A stretch of DNA of 64,000 bases from Paenibacillus periandrae (GTDB taxonomy: Bacteria; Bacillota; Bacilli; Paenibacillales; NBRC-103111). Both the position numbers and the translations under genes were made by a program. The notes beneath the pieces are model-generated. The model saw only the letters and a list, made by a program, of their open reading frames with translations, did not search any database and was not told the origin of the DNA. The stretch spans positions 124,001 through 188,000 of the forward strand of contig NZ_JAJNMU010000020.1 of assembly GCF_022458865.1 (NCBI RefSeq). The letters are read 5' to 3'. Positions 44,539-52,805 of the stretch are shown one piece after another; the first letter of the stretch is position 1; each line of letters opens with the position of its first letter.

Positions 44539-46527
44539 ATGAAGACCGCTAGAAGAGTTACTTTACTATCGTTTGTTTTAATGTCATTGTTAGTATGCCT
44601 TGTTACCAGTACGTATGCTTTTGGTCCGGTAACAGTATTTTCTAGCACATCGACAAAAAGTGCAAGTTATGCTCGTGCTCTAATGCTCCAGTACAGTGGT
44701 GCTAACAATGGAAAGATGTATGCAACGCATGAAGTATGGACGGAGAATCAAACTCCACATCCAGCCGGACCAGCTTTTCCGATTTATGAAAGCACAAATG
44801 GAGGACAAACATGGAGCAAAATTGCAGATGTTGCCGACGTACATTCAGGTGAGGGGCTAAGGGAACAGGGATTTCTATTCGAACTTCCGCAGCAGGTAGG
44901 AAATATGCCGGCAGGAACTATGCTACTAGCTGTCAATGCATTTCCAGCTGAAGAGCTAATACATAATATTGAGCTCTATAAAAGCAATGATCTAGGCAGA
45001 AGTTGGACTTATGTATCTACTATAGCAACAGGGGGGGCATATGGAGGAGGTATGAATTGGCAAAGTCAGGGAATATGGGAGCCCTTCCTGTTAGTTGCAA
45101 ACAATAAGCTTATTTGCTATTATGCGGATGAACAGGATCCTAATAATAACCAAATGGTAGTCCATAGGACCTCAGCAAATGGGATCGATTGGAGCAATAC
45201 GAAAGCAGATGTAGCACTGGGTGAATTAAGGCCAGGTATGCCTACTGTTACAAAAATGGGCAATGGAAAGTATATGCTTGTTTATGAAATGGTTAATTTT
45301 CAAGAAGATCAAATTCACTATAAAATATCCTCGGATCCCGAGAATTGGGGAAACGCTTCAGATCCAGGAATTAAGGTGAATTATTATCAGGGGCAAACTC
45401 CGGGCTCACAACCATATGTAACTTGGGTTCCTGGTGGAAGTCCAAATGGAACTGTTATTATTTCTGGCGGACGTTCTGATAAAATATTCTTAAATTATAA
45501 TTATGGTCAGGGTCATTGGACGGTTCAAGACTGTGTTATTCCTACAGGATACAGTAGAGCTTTAATTCCTATGGGAGACTCAACAATAGGTATCATTGCT
45601 TCAGTTAAGAATTCTTCAGGTAAAAGTGATGTTAAATTTGGGACCACTGACATTCTTGCCTCCAACAACATGTATAATGGAAATCTTTTTATGTTGGTCA
45701 ATAAAAATGGAAAATCAATGGATTTGATAGCTGGAAACCAAGCGGAAGGCGCGATTGTTAACCAATGGTCATATGACTATAATGGATCCAATCAGAGATG
45801 GTCTATTATTCCCACAGGAGACGGACATTTTAGGATTGTTAATGTAGTAAGCGGCAAAAGTGCTACCATTCAAGGGAATTCGCTTACAAACGGAGCTCAG
45901 CTTGTTAGTTCTTCTTATCAAGAAGGAAATACATCTCAGCAATGGGACCTTGTCGATGCTGGGAATGGATGGTTTAAGATTGTTAATGTGAGAAGCGGTA
46001 AATTCCTTGATGTGGATCAAAATTCTATAGTGGACAATGCCAAAATGCAACAGTGGGATTGGACAGGTGTAAACGGTCAGTATTGGAGACTACAACCCCA
46101 AGGTGATTATTATTTACAGGCGAAACACAGCGGTAAATATTTAAATGGCGGTGGTGCTGGTACTGCGAATGATACTCCGGTAATTCAATGGTCTTTTGAG
46201 ACTAGTAATTGGTTCAAATGGCGTTTCGAAAGCGTTGAAGACGGGTGGTACAAGGTAACCTACTTGAATGCTCCTTCTAAGGTAATCGATGTGGCTGATG
46301 TCTCAATGGACGCAGGTCATAGAACCCATCTGTGGGATTACCTAAACGGAGACAACCAAAAAGTAAGACTTGTTCCACAGCAAGATGGAAGCTTCAAGAT
46401 GTACTTTAAGCATTCGGGAATGGCATGGGATATTGAAGGGGTTTCTTTGAATAATTCAGCTAAATTAACTCAGTATACCGAAGCGAGCGGCGATAACCAA
46501 AGATTCTATTTGGAGAAAATCAACTAA
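44539..46527 (+). CDS. Secreted GH93-like exo-arabinanase with ricin-type lectin repeats
   Basis: A 662-residue secreted enzyme. Signal peptide ends near residue 29 (STYA). Residues about 35-375 look like a six-bladed propeller of the sialidase/GH93 type: Asp-box-like STNGGQTWSKI, KSNDLGRSWTYV, the GIWEPFLLVANNKLICYYADEQDP motif and TSANGIDWS, as in exo-1,5-alpha-L-arabinanases. Residues about 380-660 contain ricin B-type lectin repeats with recurring QxW motifs (NQRWSI, SQQWDL, GQYWRL). AGGAGG precedes the start. It probably releases arabinobiose from arabinan at the cell surface for the adjacent importer. Confidence 0.75.
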   Translation: MKTARRVTLLSFVLMSLLVCLVTSTYAFGPVTVFSSTSTKSASYARALMLQYSGANNGKMYATHEVWTENQTPHPAGPAFPIYESTNGGQTWSKIADVADVHSGEGLREQGFLFELPQQVGNMPAGTMLLAVNAFPAEELIHNIELYKSNDLGRSWTYVSTIATGGAYGGGMNWQSQGIWEPFLLVANNKLICYYADEQDPNNNQMVVHRTSANGIDWSNTKADVALGELRPGMPTVTKMGNGKYMLVYEMVNFQEDQIHYKISSDPENWGNASDPGIKVNYYQGQTPGSQPYVTWVPGGSPNGTVIISGGRSDKIFLNYNYGQGHWTVQDCVIPTGYSRALIPMGDSTIGIIASVKNSSGKSDVKFGTTDILASNNMYNGNLFMLVNKNGKSMDLIAGNQAEGAIVNQWSYDYNGSNQRWSIIPTGDGHFRIVNVVSGKSATIQGNSLTNGAQLVSSSYQEGNTSQQWDLVDAGNGWFKIVNVRSGKFLDVDQNSIVDNAKMQQWDWTGVNGQYWRLQPQGDYYLQAKHSGKYLNGGGAGTANDTPVIQWSFETSNWFKWRFESVEDGWYKVTYLNAPSKVIDVADVSMDAGHRTHLWDYLNGDNQKVRLVPQQDGSFKMYFKHSGMAWDIEGVSLNNSAKLTQYTEASGDNQRFYLEKIN

Positions 46528-46622
46528 AGGCTTACCTCGACGAAGATAAGGGACTATGTGCATAACTCTATTATGTACATAGTCTTATTTAAGAAAATAT
46601 ACGTAAAAACTGGGTGCAATGT

Positions 46623-48512
46623 ATGGATACGGAGTCTAAAAAAGTAACTAAGTTATTTGGAATATTTATGAATAGGGGATTGTTTAAGTCAACCAATCAC
46701 AAAATGAGTTTAAAAGTCAGACTCATTTTTTCTTTTCTTTTTGCGGCTATAATTCCTTTAATGCTTGTACAATTTGTCTTCTATTTGAACACGACACTAA
46801 CCATGCAGAATAATGTGGATGATCTGTTGAAGATTAATCTGCTGCAGACTGCTAAAAATGTAGACATGACAATTGAATCATATAATGATTTATTACTACA
46901 AATATTATCAGATAACGAAATTGTTGAACTGACGAAAAAGTTGAACAAGGGTTCCGCTGATGAACAAGTTTCCGCTTTTGGAACGCTTCGGGAAAAGCTT
47001 GGTACTTTGGCCAATTCAAAAGAAGGAATATCGGGTATCTCGATCTTATGTCCAAATGGACTGGTTGTTAGCTATGACAAAGTTACAGGTTTGGCGACTC
47101 AGCACTTTTGGATTAAATATAATGACATAACAAAAACGGATTTTTACTTGGAAGCAGAAAAAACAGACCACACAGTACTGATTCCAACCTCATTTGCAGA
47201 TCAGTACGAAGATAAGGCACTTTATTTATTTCATATGGCAAAAAGAATGTTTGATATAGAAAGACTAGATAAAACTACTCTTGGTGTCATTGTTATAAGT
47301 TTAAAAGAACAGCTTTTATCGGATGCGTTCAATGGGGTCTACGGTACCCTAGAAAATGTTAAACAGAAAAATGGGTTCAATTTTATAGTCGATCAAAATC
47401 AAAAGATCATTTCTTTCCCTGAAAAGGCTTACATTGGTGGGCATGAAGAAGAATTTCTAACAGGAAATTCAATGAGCTTTACAAGGGATATGGGTATGTT
47501 AAACGGTTGGATTAAGGATTTAAGTCAGAAGCCTGTTTTGATTAATAAGTATGAAGATAGGAATCTAGGGTGGACCTTCATAAATATTACAGATAAGGAT
47601 AGGATGTTTTCTGAAGTTTACTCACTTCAACGGATTTTTAACTTAATTGGTTTAGCTGCAATACTTATTTCAATTACTTTGGTTATTTATTTTTCAGGAA
47701 GATTTTCAAAGTCTGTAAGGAAAATCGTACAAGCCATGACAACAGCCAAAAGCGGGGAACTAAATGTACATGTTGATCTTAATACCAAGGATGAAATATC
47801 TATTATTGCAAAAACTTTTAATAGTATGATGGTGCAGATAAATAAATTGATCGAAGATGTAAAGCGAGCGGCTAAAAATCAAAAAGACGCCGAAATAAAG
47901 GCGCTTGAAGCTCAAATAAATCCACATTTTCTGTATAACACATTAGATACTATAAACTGGGTAGCAATAGAAAATGAGCAATATAAAATAAGTAATATGC
48001 TTAAGAATCTTGCGCAGATCTTGAGGTATAGCATCAATCAAAGCAATGAAATTGTCACTTTTAAACAAGAAGTTGAATGGCTAAGACAATACATCTATCT
48101 GCAGCAGATACGCTTCGACTATTCCTTCCATTGTGAAGTGGAAATTGATGAAAATGTGCTGGGTTGTAAAATCCATAAACTATTAATACAACCGCTTATT
48201 GAGAATGCGATTATTCACGGACTTGACGGATACAGCTCTGGGGGATTAATTAACGTAAGCGCAAAAATATGTGAAGTTAATAATATCGTAATATCAATTA
48301 AAGATAATGGAAGAGGAATAGCTGAGTCAAAACTTGCAGATCTTTTAATAGAAGATGGGAATGAATCAATTAGTACTGGTAGAGGTTTTGGTGTGAAAAA
48401 CGTATTTAATCGATTGAGACTTTATTATGGTGAAGAATGCAAATGGAATATTATAAGTGAACCGGGTCAGGGAACAGAAATAGTAATAAAAATACCTAGA
48501 CACCTTGAATAG
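46623..48512 (+). CDS. Sensor histidine kinase (YesM-like)
   Basis: About 629 residues. Two transmembrane helices (about 40-60 and 345-365) flank an extracytoplasmic Cache-like sensor. A HAMP linker follows, then the His-kinase phosphoacceptor region with NPHFLYN (His at about residue 435) and an ATPase domain with LIENAIIHG, DNGRGI and GRGFGVKNV. No strong ribosome binding site is visible near the ATG at 46623, and starts at downstream ATGs are possible. The next gene, 17 bp downstream, is its response regulator. The pair probably senses arabinan products and controls the locus. Confidence 0.9.
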   Translation: MDTESKKVTKLFGIFMNRGLFKSTNHKMSLKVRLIFSFLFAAIIPLMLVQFVFYLNTTLTMQNNVDDLLKINLLQTAKNVDMTIESYNDLLLQILSDNEIVELTKKLNKGSADEQVSAFGTLREKLGTLANSKEGISGISILCPNGLVVSYDKVTGLATQHFWIKYNDITKTDFYLEAEKTDHTVLIPTSFADQYEDKALYLFHMAKRMFDIERLDKTTLGVIVISLKEQLLSDAFNGVYGTLENVKQKNGFNFIVDQNQKIISFPEKAYIGGHEEEFLTGNSMSFTRDMGMLNGWIKDLSQKPVLINKYEDRNLGWTFINITDKDRMFSEVYSLQRIFNLIGLAAILISITLVIYFSGRFSKSVRKIVQAMTTAKSGELNVHVDLNTKDEISIIAKTFNSMMVQINKLIEDVKRAAKNQKDAEIKALEAQINPHFLYNTLDTINWVAIENEQYKISNMLKNLAQILRYSINQSNEIVTFKQEVEWLRQYIYLQQIRFDYSFHCEVEIDENVLGCKIHKLLIQPLIENAIIHGLDGYSSGGLINVSAKICEVNNIVISIKDNGRGIAESKLADLLIEDGNESISTGRGFGVKNVFNRLRLYYGEECKWNIISEPGQGTEIVIKIPRHLE

Positions 48513-48529
48513 ATGATAAGGAGAGATTT

Positions 48530-50077
48530 ATGAAAATAGTTGTGGTTGAGGACGAAATAAGGACCCGTAAAGGGATTGTTCAATTAATTAACCAAATAAG
48601 CACAGATTATCAGATTGTGGGGGAGGCAAGCAACGGGATTGAAGGAGAAAAAATAGTTGTGGAGAAAAAACCCGACCTCATCATTACTGACATCAAAATG
48701 CATGATATGAGTGGATTGGACATGTTGGATAGCCTAAAAAGGTATAATTTGAAGCATAAGGCAATTATATTAAGTGGGTATTCGGAATTTGAGTATGCAA
48801 AAAAAGCTATAAAAGTTGGTGTTTATGAATATTTGCTTAAGCCTTTTACTGTAGATGACCTTCAAAGAGTATTAAATGACATAGAAAAACTAATCAAGCT
48901 GGAAAAGTCACTTGAAGAAAGTAAAACATCAGAGTCTGTTTCTTTAGATTTTATTCTAAATAGCATATTTCTAGGAAGCGATCTTGACATTACAGGATTA
49001 GCTGGAAAAATGAAAACGGAATACGATCTGGATATAACAAAAAACTTTTGTGTTGGAGTCGTTTATCTGGATCGTTATAACGAAAATGCTTCAAAGAAAG
49101 TAATAGGATTGGTTGAAGAATATTTGAGAACGCATTTAGCAAAACAACATTATTTATATAAAATCAGTGTTGAAAATACTTATGTAATTATTTTACCTGA
49201 TAATAGAAAAATAGATGATTTTAAAAGAGTCATACAGAATCAATTGCTTAAAGAAATCTATCAACCGCAGTCTGTAAACACGATCTTTGGATTTATTAAA
49301 TGTGAGAATATCAACAACTTTACAAACAGTCTTTCTACTTTAAAGAGAGAGTTACAATGGTCAATTGTACTTGGGGAAGATGTGCTGATCGACCATGATA
49401 AAATTAAACAGATCGTTACCAAGATAGTCAAATATCCTATTGTGATAGAACGCAGGATGATATTGGCTGTCCACTCATTGGATTTAGAAAAGATAGAAGC
49501 CTGTTGTTATGAGTTCCTGAAATGCTGGAGAAAAGACTTGTATCAACCGGATGATGTCATAAATGCATTTGTACAGTTTTCTTCTGCTATGATTAATACT
49601 GCAAAGAAAGTAAGCAGTGAATGGGAAAACAGCTTGAGTCTGAAAGAAACATATCAAAGAATGATAAATTCATTTACGTGGAAGGAATTAAGCGGTTCAC
49701 TTATAGATTTGGTAGCAATAATGTCTTTATCAATCAAAACTCATAACAATGATTACAGTCTGGTTATAAAGAAAGCCCTAAACATTATTGATTTGCATCT
49801 GCATGAGAGAATAACACAAGTGGAAGTCGCAGATAAACTTAATGTGACCCCGGAATACTTGAGTATGCTTTTTGCAAAAGAGGTGGGGAGAAATTTCAAT
49901 ACTTACATAAAGGAGATAAAGATCAATAAGGCCAAGGAGTTATTGCTGAAAGGAGATATGAATACATTCACAATTTCCCAAAAGTTAGGGTTTACTGACT
50001 CCAAATACTTCTATAAGGTGTTCAAAGAAGTTACAGGTTTATCTACAAGTGATTATATTAAAATAAATAGAAATTAA
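48530..50077 (+). CDS. Response regulator with AraC-type DNA-binding domain (YesN-like)
   Basis: A 515-residue regulator: receiver domain (residues 1-120) with phosphoacceptor Asp54 in LIITDIKM and Lys in YLLKPF, a long middle region, and a C-terminal AraC double helix-turn-helix (about 415-512, VEVADKLNVTPEYLSMLFAKEVG and ISQKLGFTDSKYFYKVFKEVTG). GGAGAG precedes the start. It forms a two-component pair with the preceding kinase and is the likely activator of the binding protein, permeases and GH93-like gene upstream. Confidence 0.92.
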   Translation: MKIVVVEDEIRTRKGIVQLINQISTDYQIVGEASNGIEGEKIVVEKKPDLIITDIKMHDMSGLDMLDSLKRYNLKHKAIILSGYSEFEYAKKAIKVGVYEYLLKPFTVDDLQRVLNDIEKLIKLEKSLEESKTSESVSLDFILNSIFLGSDLDITGLAGKMKTEYDLDITKNFCVGVVYLDRYNENASKKVIGLVEEYLRTHLAKQHYLYKISVENTYVIILPDNRKIDDFKRVIQNQLLKEIYQPQSVNTIFGFIKCENINNFTNSLSTLKRELQWSIVLGEDVLIDHDKIKQIVTKIVKYPIVIERRMILAVHSLDLEKIEACCYEFLKCWRKDLYQPDDVINAFVQFSSAMINTAKKVSSEWENSLSLKETYQRMINSFTWKELSGSLIDLVAIMSLSIKTHNNDYSLVIKKALNIIDLHLHERITQVEVADKLNVTPEYLSMLFAKEVGRNFNTYIKEIKINKAKELLLKGDMNTFTISQKLGFTDSKYFYKVFKEVTGLSTSDYIKINRN

Positions 50078-50326
50078 TTTGTTTAGTCTATTGGCAATGA
50101 CCGATGATTTACATTAGATCCTGGGGACATTTTGAAGACGAAATTCAGAAGAAAGCTGCATATCGCTGCCGCGCAGAGCATGAAGGTGTTTTTAAAGAAT
50201 GCAGTAACAGCAAGGGATCGCGGGTTGTAGCATGAAGTACCGTCACGTAGCGGGATATAATCCCGAATACGGTCCATGTGGAGTGCTGAGCGTTGCAAGT
50301 GAGGGAGTAATAGAATAGAGCCACAT
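50078..50326. other. Intergenic region without recognised feature
   Basis: No conserved ORF or clear hairpin was seen. Short open frames on both strands lack protein-like pattern. The segment links the response regulator gene to a truncated Tn3 transposase and may be the scar of that insertion. Confidence 0.3.
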
Positions 50327-50716
50327 TCACCTAAATTTTTGCAATTTGTTAACTTCCTTCTGCACACTATCTACCCCAGCACGACCTGGATCTGCTTTTA
50401 ACTCATTAAATGATATTTGTATGCTGCTGTCGCTGGGGGTTTCTTCTTCGTCAATCTCTAAATAAGAAATGCTATCAATCAGAGAGTCTGGCTGAGTTAG
50501 AGACGTGGAAGGCAGCTTTTGGTATGTCACTTGGAAGAAGGATTCTTCATATGTGTGAATGGCTGAACGGATCTAACGCTCAATGCGGTCCGGCGTTGAA
50601 GGCACGATTTTTAATTCATGGAATCGACGGTAAACGCGTTCCTTTAAATGCTCAAATTCATGAATCTTTTTAGCTCCTTTGATTTCATGTGTGCGGTTGG
50701 CAGACCGGCACTCATC
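50327..50716 (-). pseudogene. Tn3-family transposase, N-terminal DUF4158 fragment
   Basis: On the minus strand the frame reads DECRSANRTHEIKGAKKIHEF, VYRRFHELKIVPSTPDRIER, a TAG stop at 50573-50575, then IRSAIHTYEESFFQ, LIDSISYLEIDEEETPSDSS and ISFNELKADPGRAGVDSVQKE to a TGA at 50327-50329. This is the N-terminal DUF4158 region of Tn3-type TnpA proteins. Both the start and the catalytic domain are missing. The 66-bp repeat (50734-50799) directly adjoins its upstream end. Confidence 0.78.
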
Positions 50717-50733
50717 TTATCATGAAGTTCAAA

Positions 50734-50799
50734 AGATGGACCACTCATAGCTATAAGCTTTCCTGAACCCCCAGTCGAACTGGGGGTTTTCTTATACAA
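50734..50799. repeat. 66-bp repeat with hairpin, copy 2
   Basis: Identical over 66 bases to 29369-29434, with the same CCCCCAG/CTGGGGG hairpin and TTTTCTTAT tail. Flanks differ between the two copies (truncated peroxiredoxin and group II intron debris there; Tn3 fragment and the hairpin of 50803 here), so the 66 bp define a mobile end or a very small element. Confidence 0.7.
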
Positions 50800-50802
50800 T
50801 AA

Positions 50803-50870
50803 CAACAGGCTGCCGGCTTACGGCAGCCTGTTGAAGTAACGGGAGTTATGCTTAACAAGTTACTGTGATA
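50803..50870. repeat. Hairpin/TAACGGG intergenic repeat, copy R1
   Basis: A perfect 13-bp stem, CAACAGGCTGCCG and CGGCAGCCTGTTG, with loop GCTTA (50803-50833) is followed by AAGTAACGGGAGTTATGCTTAAC. Related modules appear near 51420-51560, 52240-52375 and 55466-55500, always between single genes. The consensus tail is TAACGGG(C)AGTTTA-like. Confidence 0.6.
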
Positions 50871-50924
50871 AAATTAATACATTAATTGATCTAAGACTGT
50901 TGGTGATCTTTAAAAAGGAGTTTT

Positions 50925-51383
50925 ATGAGAAAACTAAGAAAACACCTGTTGAATCTAGCGTTGGGTGAGTTAGTAGCTGCTTTTTCTTTTTTGGTTGTAT
51001 TTAAACTTTATTTAGATTTGGGATTCGCGAGCTTGCTAGCGTTAGCATTCCTTGTGTTACAATTAATTCAAGGTGTGCTGTATTGGGTATTTAGATCTCA
51101 ATCATTAGGTAATGAGAAATCATTGTTAATACGGAAAACCCTAATCGTGCTGAGAAGAACGAATCTTCTTTTGGCTGTGCTAGTAGTTATTTTATTGATA
51201 ATGCTTGCACAGAATAAAAGAGACCTATTTCTTGGTATGTTAATTTATGTTTTTTCCGTGATAGAGTACATAAATTACTATTGGTATCGTTTAAGCTATG
51301 GGAAGTCGGGTTTCAATATCAAACTGCTTATCCAAGCTGGTTTAAAGCCTTCGAGTATTCATAAATTATTAAAAAGAAAGTAG
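50925..51383 (+). CDS. Small four-helix membrane protein of unknown function
   Basis: A 152-residue protein with a basic N-terminus (MRKLRKHLLN) and about four hydrophobic helices (about 10-30, 34-52, 75-93, 100-118), ending in a basic tail KPSSIHKLLKRK. No family recognised. AAAAAGGAG lies 7 bases before the ATG. It is flanked on both sides by the hairpin/TAACGGG repeats, with no operon partner, so it looks like a single-gene unit. Confidence 0.6.
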   Translation: MRKLRKHLLNLALGELVAAFSFLVVFKLYLDLGFASLLALAFLVLQLIQGVLYWVFRSQSLGNEKSLLIRKTLIVLRRTNLLLAVLVVILLIMLAQNKRDLFLGMLIYVFSVIEYINYYWYRLSYGKSGFNIKLLIQAGLKPSSIHKLLKRK

Positions 51384-51404
51384 TTCTCTAAACTATAGGA
51401 TAAT

Positions 51405-51560
51405 GAGAACTCATTGACAAAGGGCTGCCAACATAAGCGATAGCCTTTTCAACTAACGGTGAACTACAGCTCAATAAACAACTAAGACGCGGCTATCGTA
51501 ATAATTCGGCAACCGCGTTATGCTAACTGGCAGTTATGCGTGGTGTTAGCAGATTGAAGA
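51405..51560. repeat. Hairpin/TAACGGG intergenic repeats, copies R2a and R2b
   Basis: Two modules in series. R2a: an imperfect stem AAAGGGCTGCC...GATAGCCTTTT, then CAACTAACGGTGAACTACAG. R2b: arms ACGCGG and CCGCGT, then TTATGCTAACTGGCAGTTATG. Both have the order stem, TAACxGG, then AGTT/ACT. They fill most of the gap between the membrane protein and the HisG-like gene. Confidence 0.5.
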
Positions 51561-51634
51561 CCAAACTTACTCGTTTACAAGTTTACTTTAGTGCGTTACT
51601 ATATTAGATAACTAAAGTAAAACGAGGTGGTTAA

Positions 51635-52246
51635 ATGAAGCCTTTTCGGATTGCAGTCCCAAAGGGGAATGTCAGCATATCGACATTATTCCGTCGGATG
51701 GGATACCGATTACCAGATGATTTTGATGAATCAAGAAAATATATAATTCCAGTTGATGGGACAAAGTTGGAATTTGTATTAGCAAAAGAAATTGATATCC
51801 CTACCTATGTAGAATATGGTGTTGCTGACGTGGGTATAGTTGGGAAAGATGTGTTATTAGAAGAAAAGCGTGATATATATGAATTACTTGACCTTGGAAT
51901 CTCACTTGGAAGTATTTCAGTGATGGGGATGTCTAAAAAAGTAGTTTCTAACCCTAGAGTTGCTACAAACTATCCCAAAATTACTTCTAAGCATTTTAAG
52001 GAAAAAGGAATACAAGCAGAAATTGTTAAACTAAATGGCGGACTAGAACTAGCTCTCCTTTCTGGCTTAGTTGATTACATTGTTGAAGCAGCATACGAAG
52101 GTACATTTTCGAAGTTTAATTTCATTGAAATAGAGAAAGTATGTAATATTTCTTGTCGTCTTATTGCAAATATAGTAAGTTTTCATGTAAATAATAATCT
52201 TGTAGAAAAAATTTATGAAGACATATACCGTTATTCGTTACGCTAA
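51635..52246 (+). CDS. Divergent orphan HisG-like ATP phosphoribosyltransferase
   Basis: A 203-residue protein matching short-form HisG over its full length: IAVPKGNVS at the start, VADVGIVGKDVLLE, RVATNYPKIT, and IVKLNGGLELALL. The PRPP-binding motif, normally DxIVD(I/L)VETGxTL, is changed to DYIVEAAYEGTF, and the usual VVAG(P) segment reads ISVMGMSKK. Short HisG needs HisZ, and no his gene is nearby. It may therefore act on a different substrate or be inactive. GAGGTGG precedes the start. The stop codon lies within CTAACGGG, the beginning of the next repeat. Confidence 0.75.
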   Translation: MKPFRIAVPKGNVSISTLFRRMGYRLPDDFDESRKYIIPVDGTKLEFVLAKEIDIPTYVEYGVADVGIVGKDVLLEEKRDIYELLDLGISLGSISVMGMSKKVVSNPRVATNYPKITSKHFKEKGIQAEIVKLNGGLELALLSGLVDYIVEAAYEGTFSKFNFIEIEKVCNISCRLIANIVSFHVNNNLVEKIYEDIYRYSLR

Positions 52247-52375
52247 CGGGATCGATAGTGAAGTGACTATAACTGGAGCAGGTGCCGCGACGATCTGCTC
52301 CAGGTCATTGAAGTAACAGGCAGTTTAATTACAAAGACGAACAACAGGGTACTCCTCGAAGTAGAGTGCCTGCCA
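52240..52375. repeat. Hairpin/TAACGGG intergenic repeats, copies R3a and R3b
   Basis: R3a begins in the HisG-like stop codon (GCTAACGGGATCGATAGT). A stem CTGGAGCAG/CTGCTCCAG (about 52274-52306) is followed by R3b, GAAGTAACAGGCAGTTTAATTAC, and a further hairpin with ACTC/GAGT arms. Stem, then TAACxGGCAGTTTA is the same order as in R1 and R2b. Confidence 0.5.
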
Positions 52376-52447
52376 CAATAGTGTTTTTGACTATATATTC
52401 CATATTATTACAAAAGTAAAAAATAATTAACTTAGTTTTTGCATACC

Positions 52448-52763
52448 TTAGAACCGTACAGCTTTAATGGATAGGGTATCCGAGATATTGGTTGTCGGAT
52501 CGCCATTGACCAGTACTAGGTCAACACGCGCACCTTCGGCAATACGGCCACGATATTAAGACCGAACCGACGGCCCGGTTTCGAGGTAGCCAACTGAAGC
52601 GCTTCTATCGGAGTGAACCCTGCCGTAACCAGCAATTGCAATTCATGATGTACGCTGCTCCATCAGCAAGGCCGCCAAGATTCGGAACGGGAACGGGAAC
52701 GGGGGCGACATCCGTCCCGACCAGAATACCCACACCGGCAAAGATCCGAAAGATCAACTTAGT
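52448..52763 (-). pseudogene. Amidohydrolase-family C-terminal remnant
   Basis: Minus-strand pieces in shifting frames read GILVGTDVAPVPVP, then HELQLLVTAGFTPIEALQLATS, and GRIAEGARVDLVLVNGDPTTN, ending at a TAA at 52448-52450. This is the C-terminal part of an amidohydrolase (imidazolonepropionase-like group), where GTD carries the metal-site Asp. At least two frameshifts are present. A tandem hexamer, three copies of GGAACG (about 52684-52702), encodes the VPVPVP stretch and may be an expanded repeat that broke the gene. Confidence 0.65.
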
Positions 52764-52805
52764 AAGCAGAGTCCTTTATCAAATATTCCATTGGTTTGCA
52801 TACCC

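Noticed and set aside
50803..52375. Canonical integron attC sites
   Set aside because: The repeats lack the RYYYAAC/GTTRRRY core pair, and no integron integrase is present. They are reported instead as an uncharacterised hairpin module.
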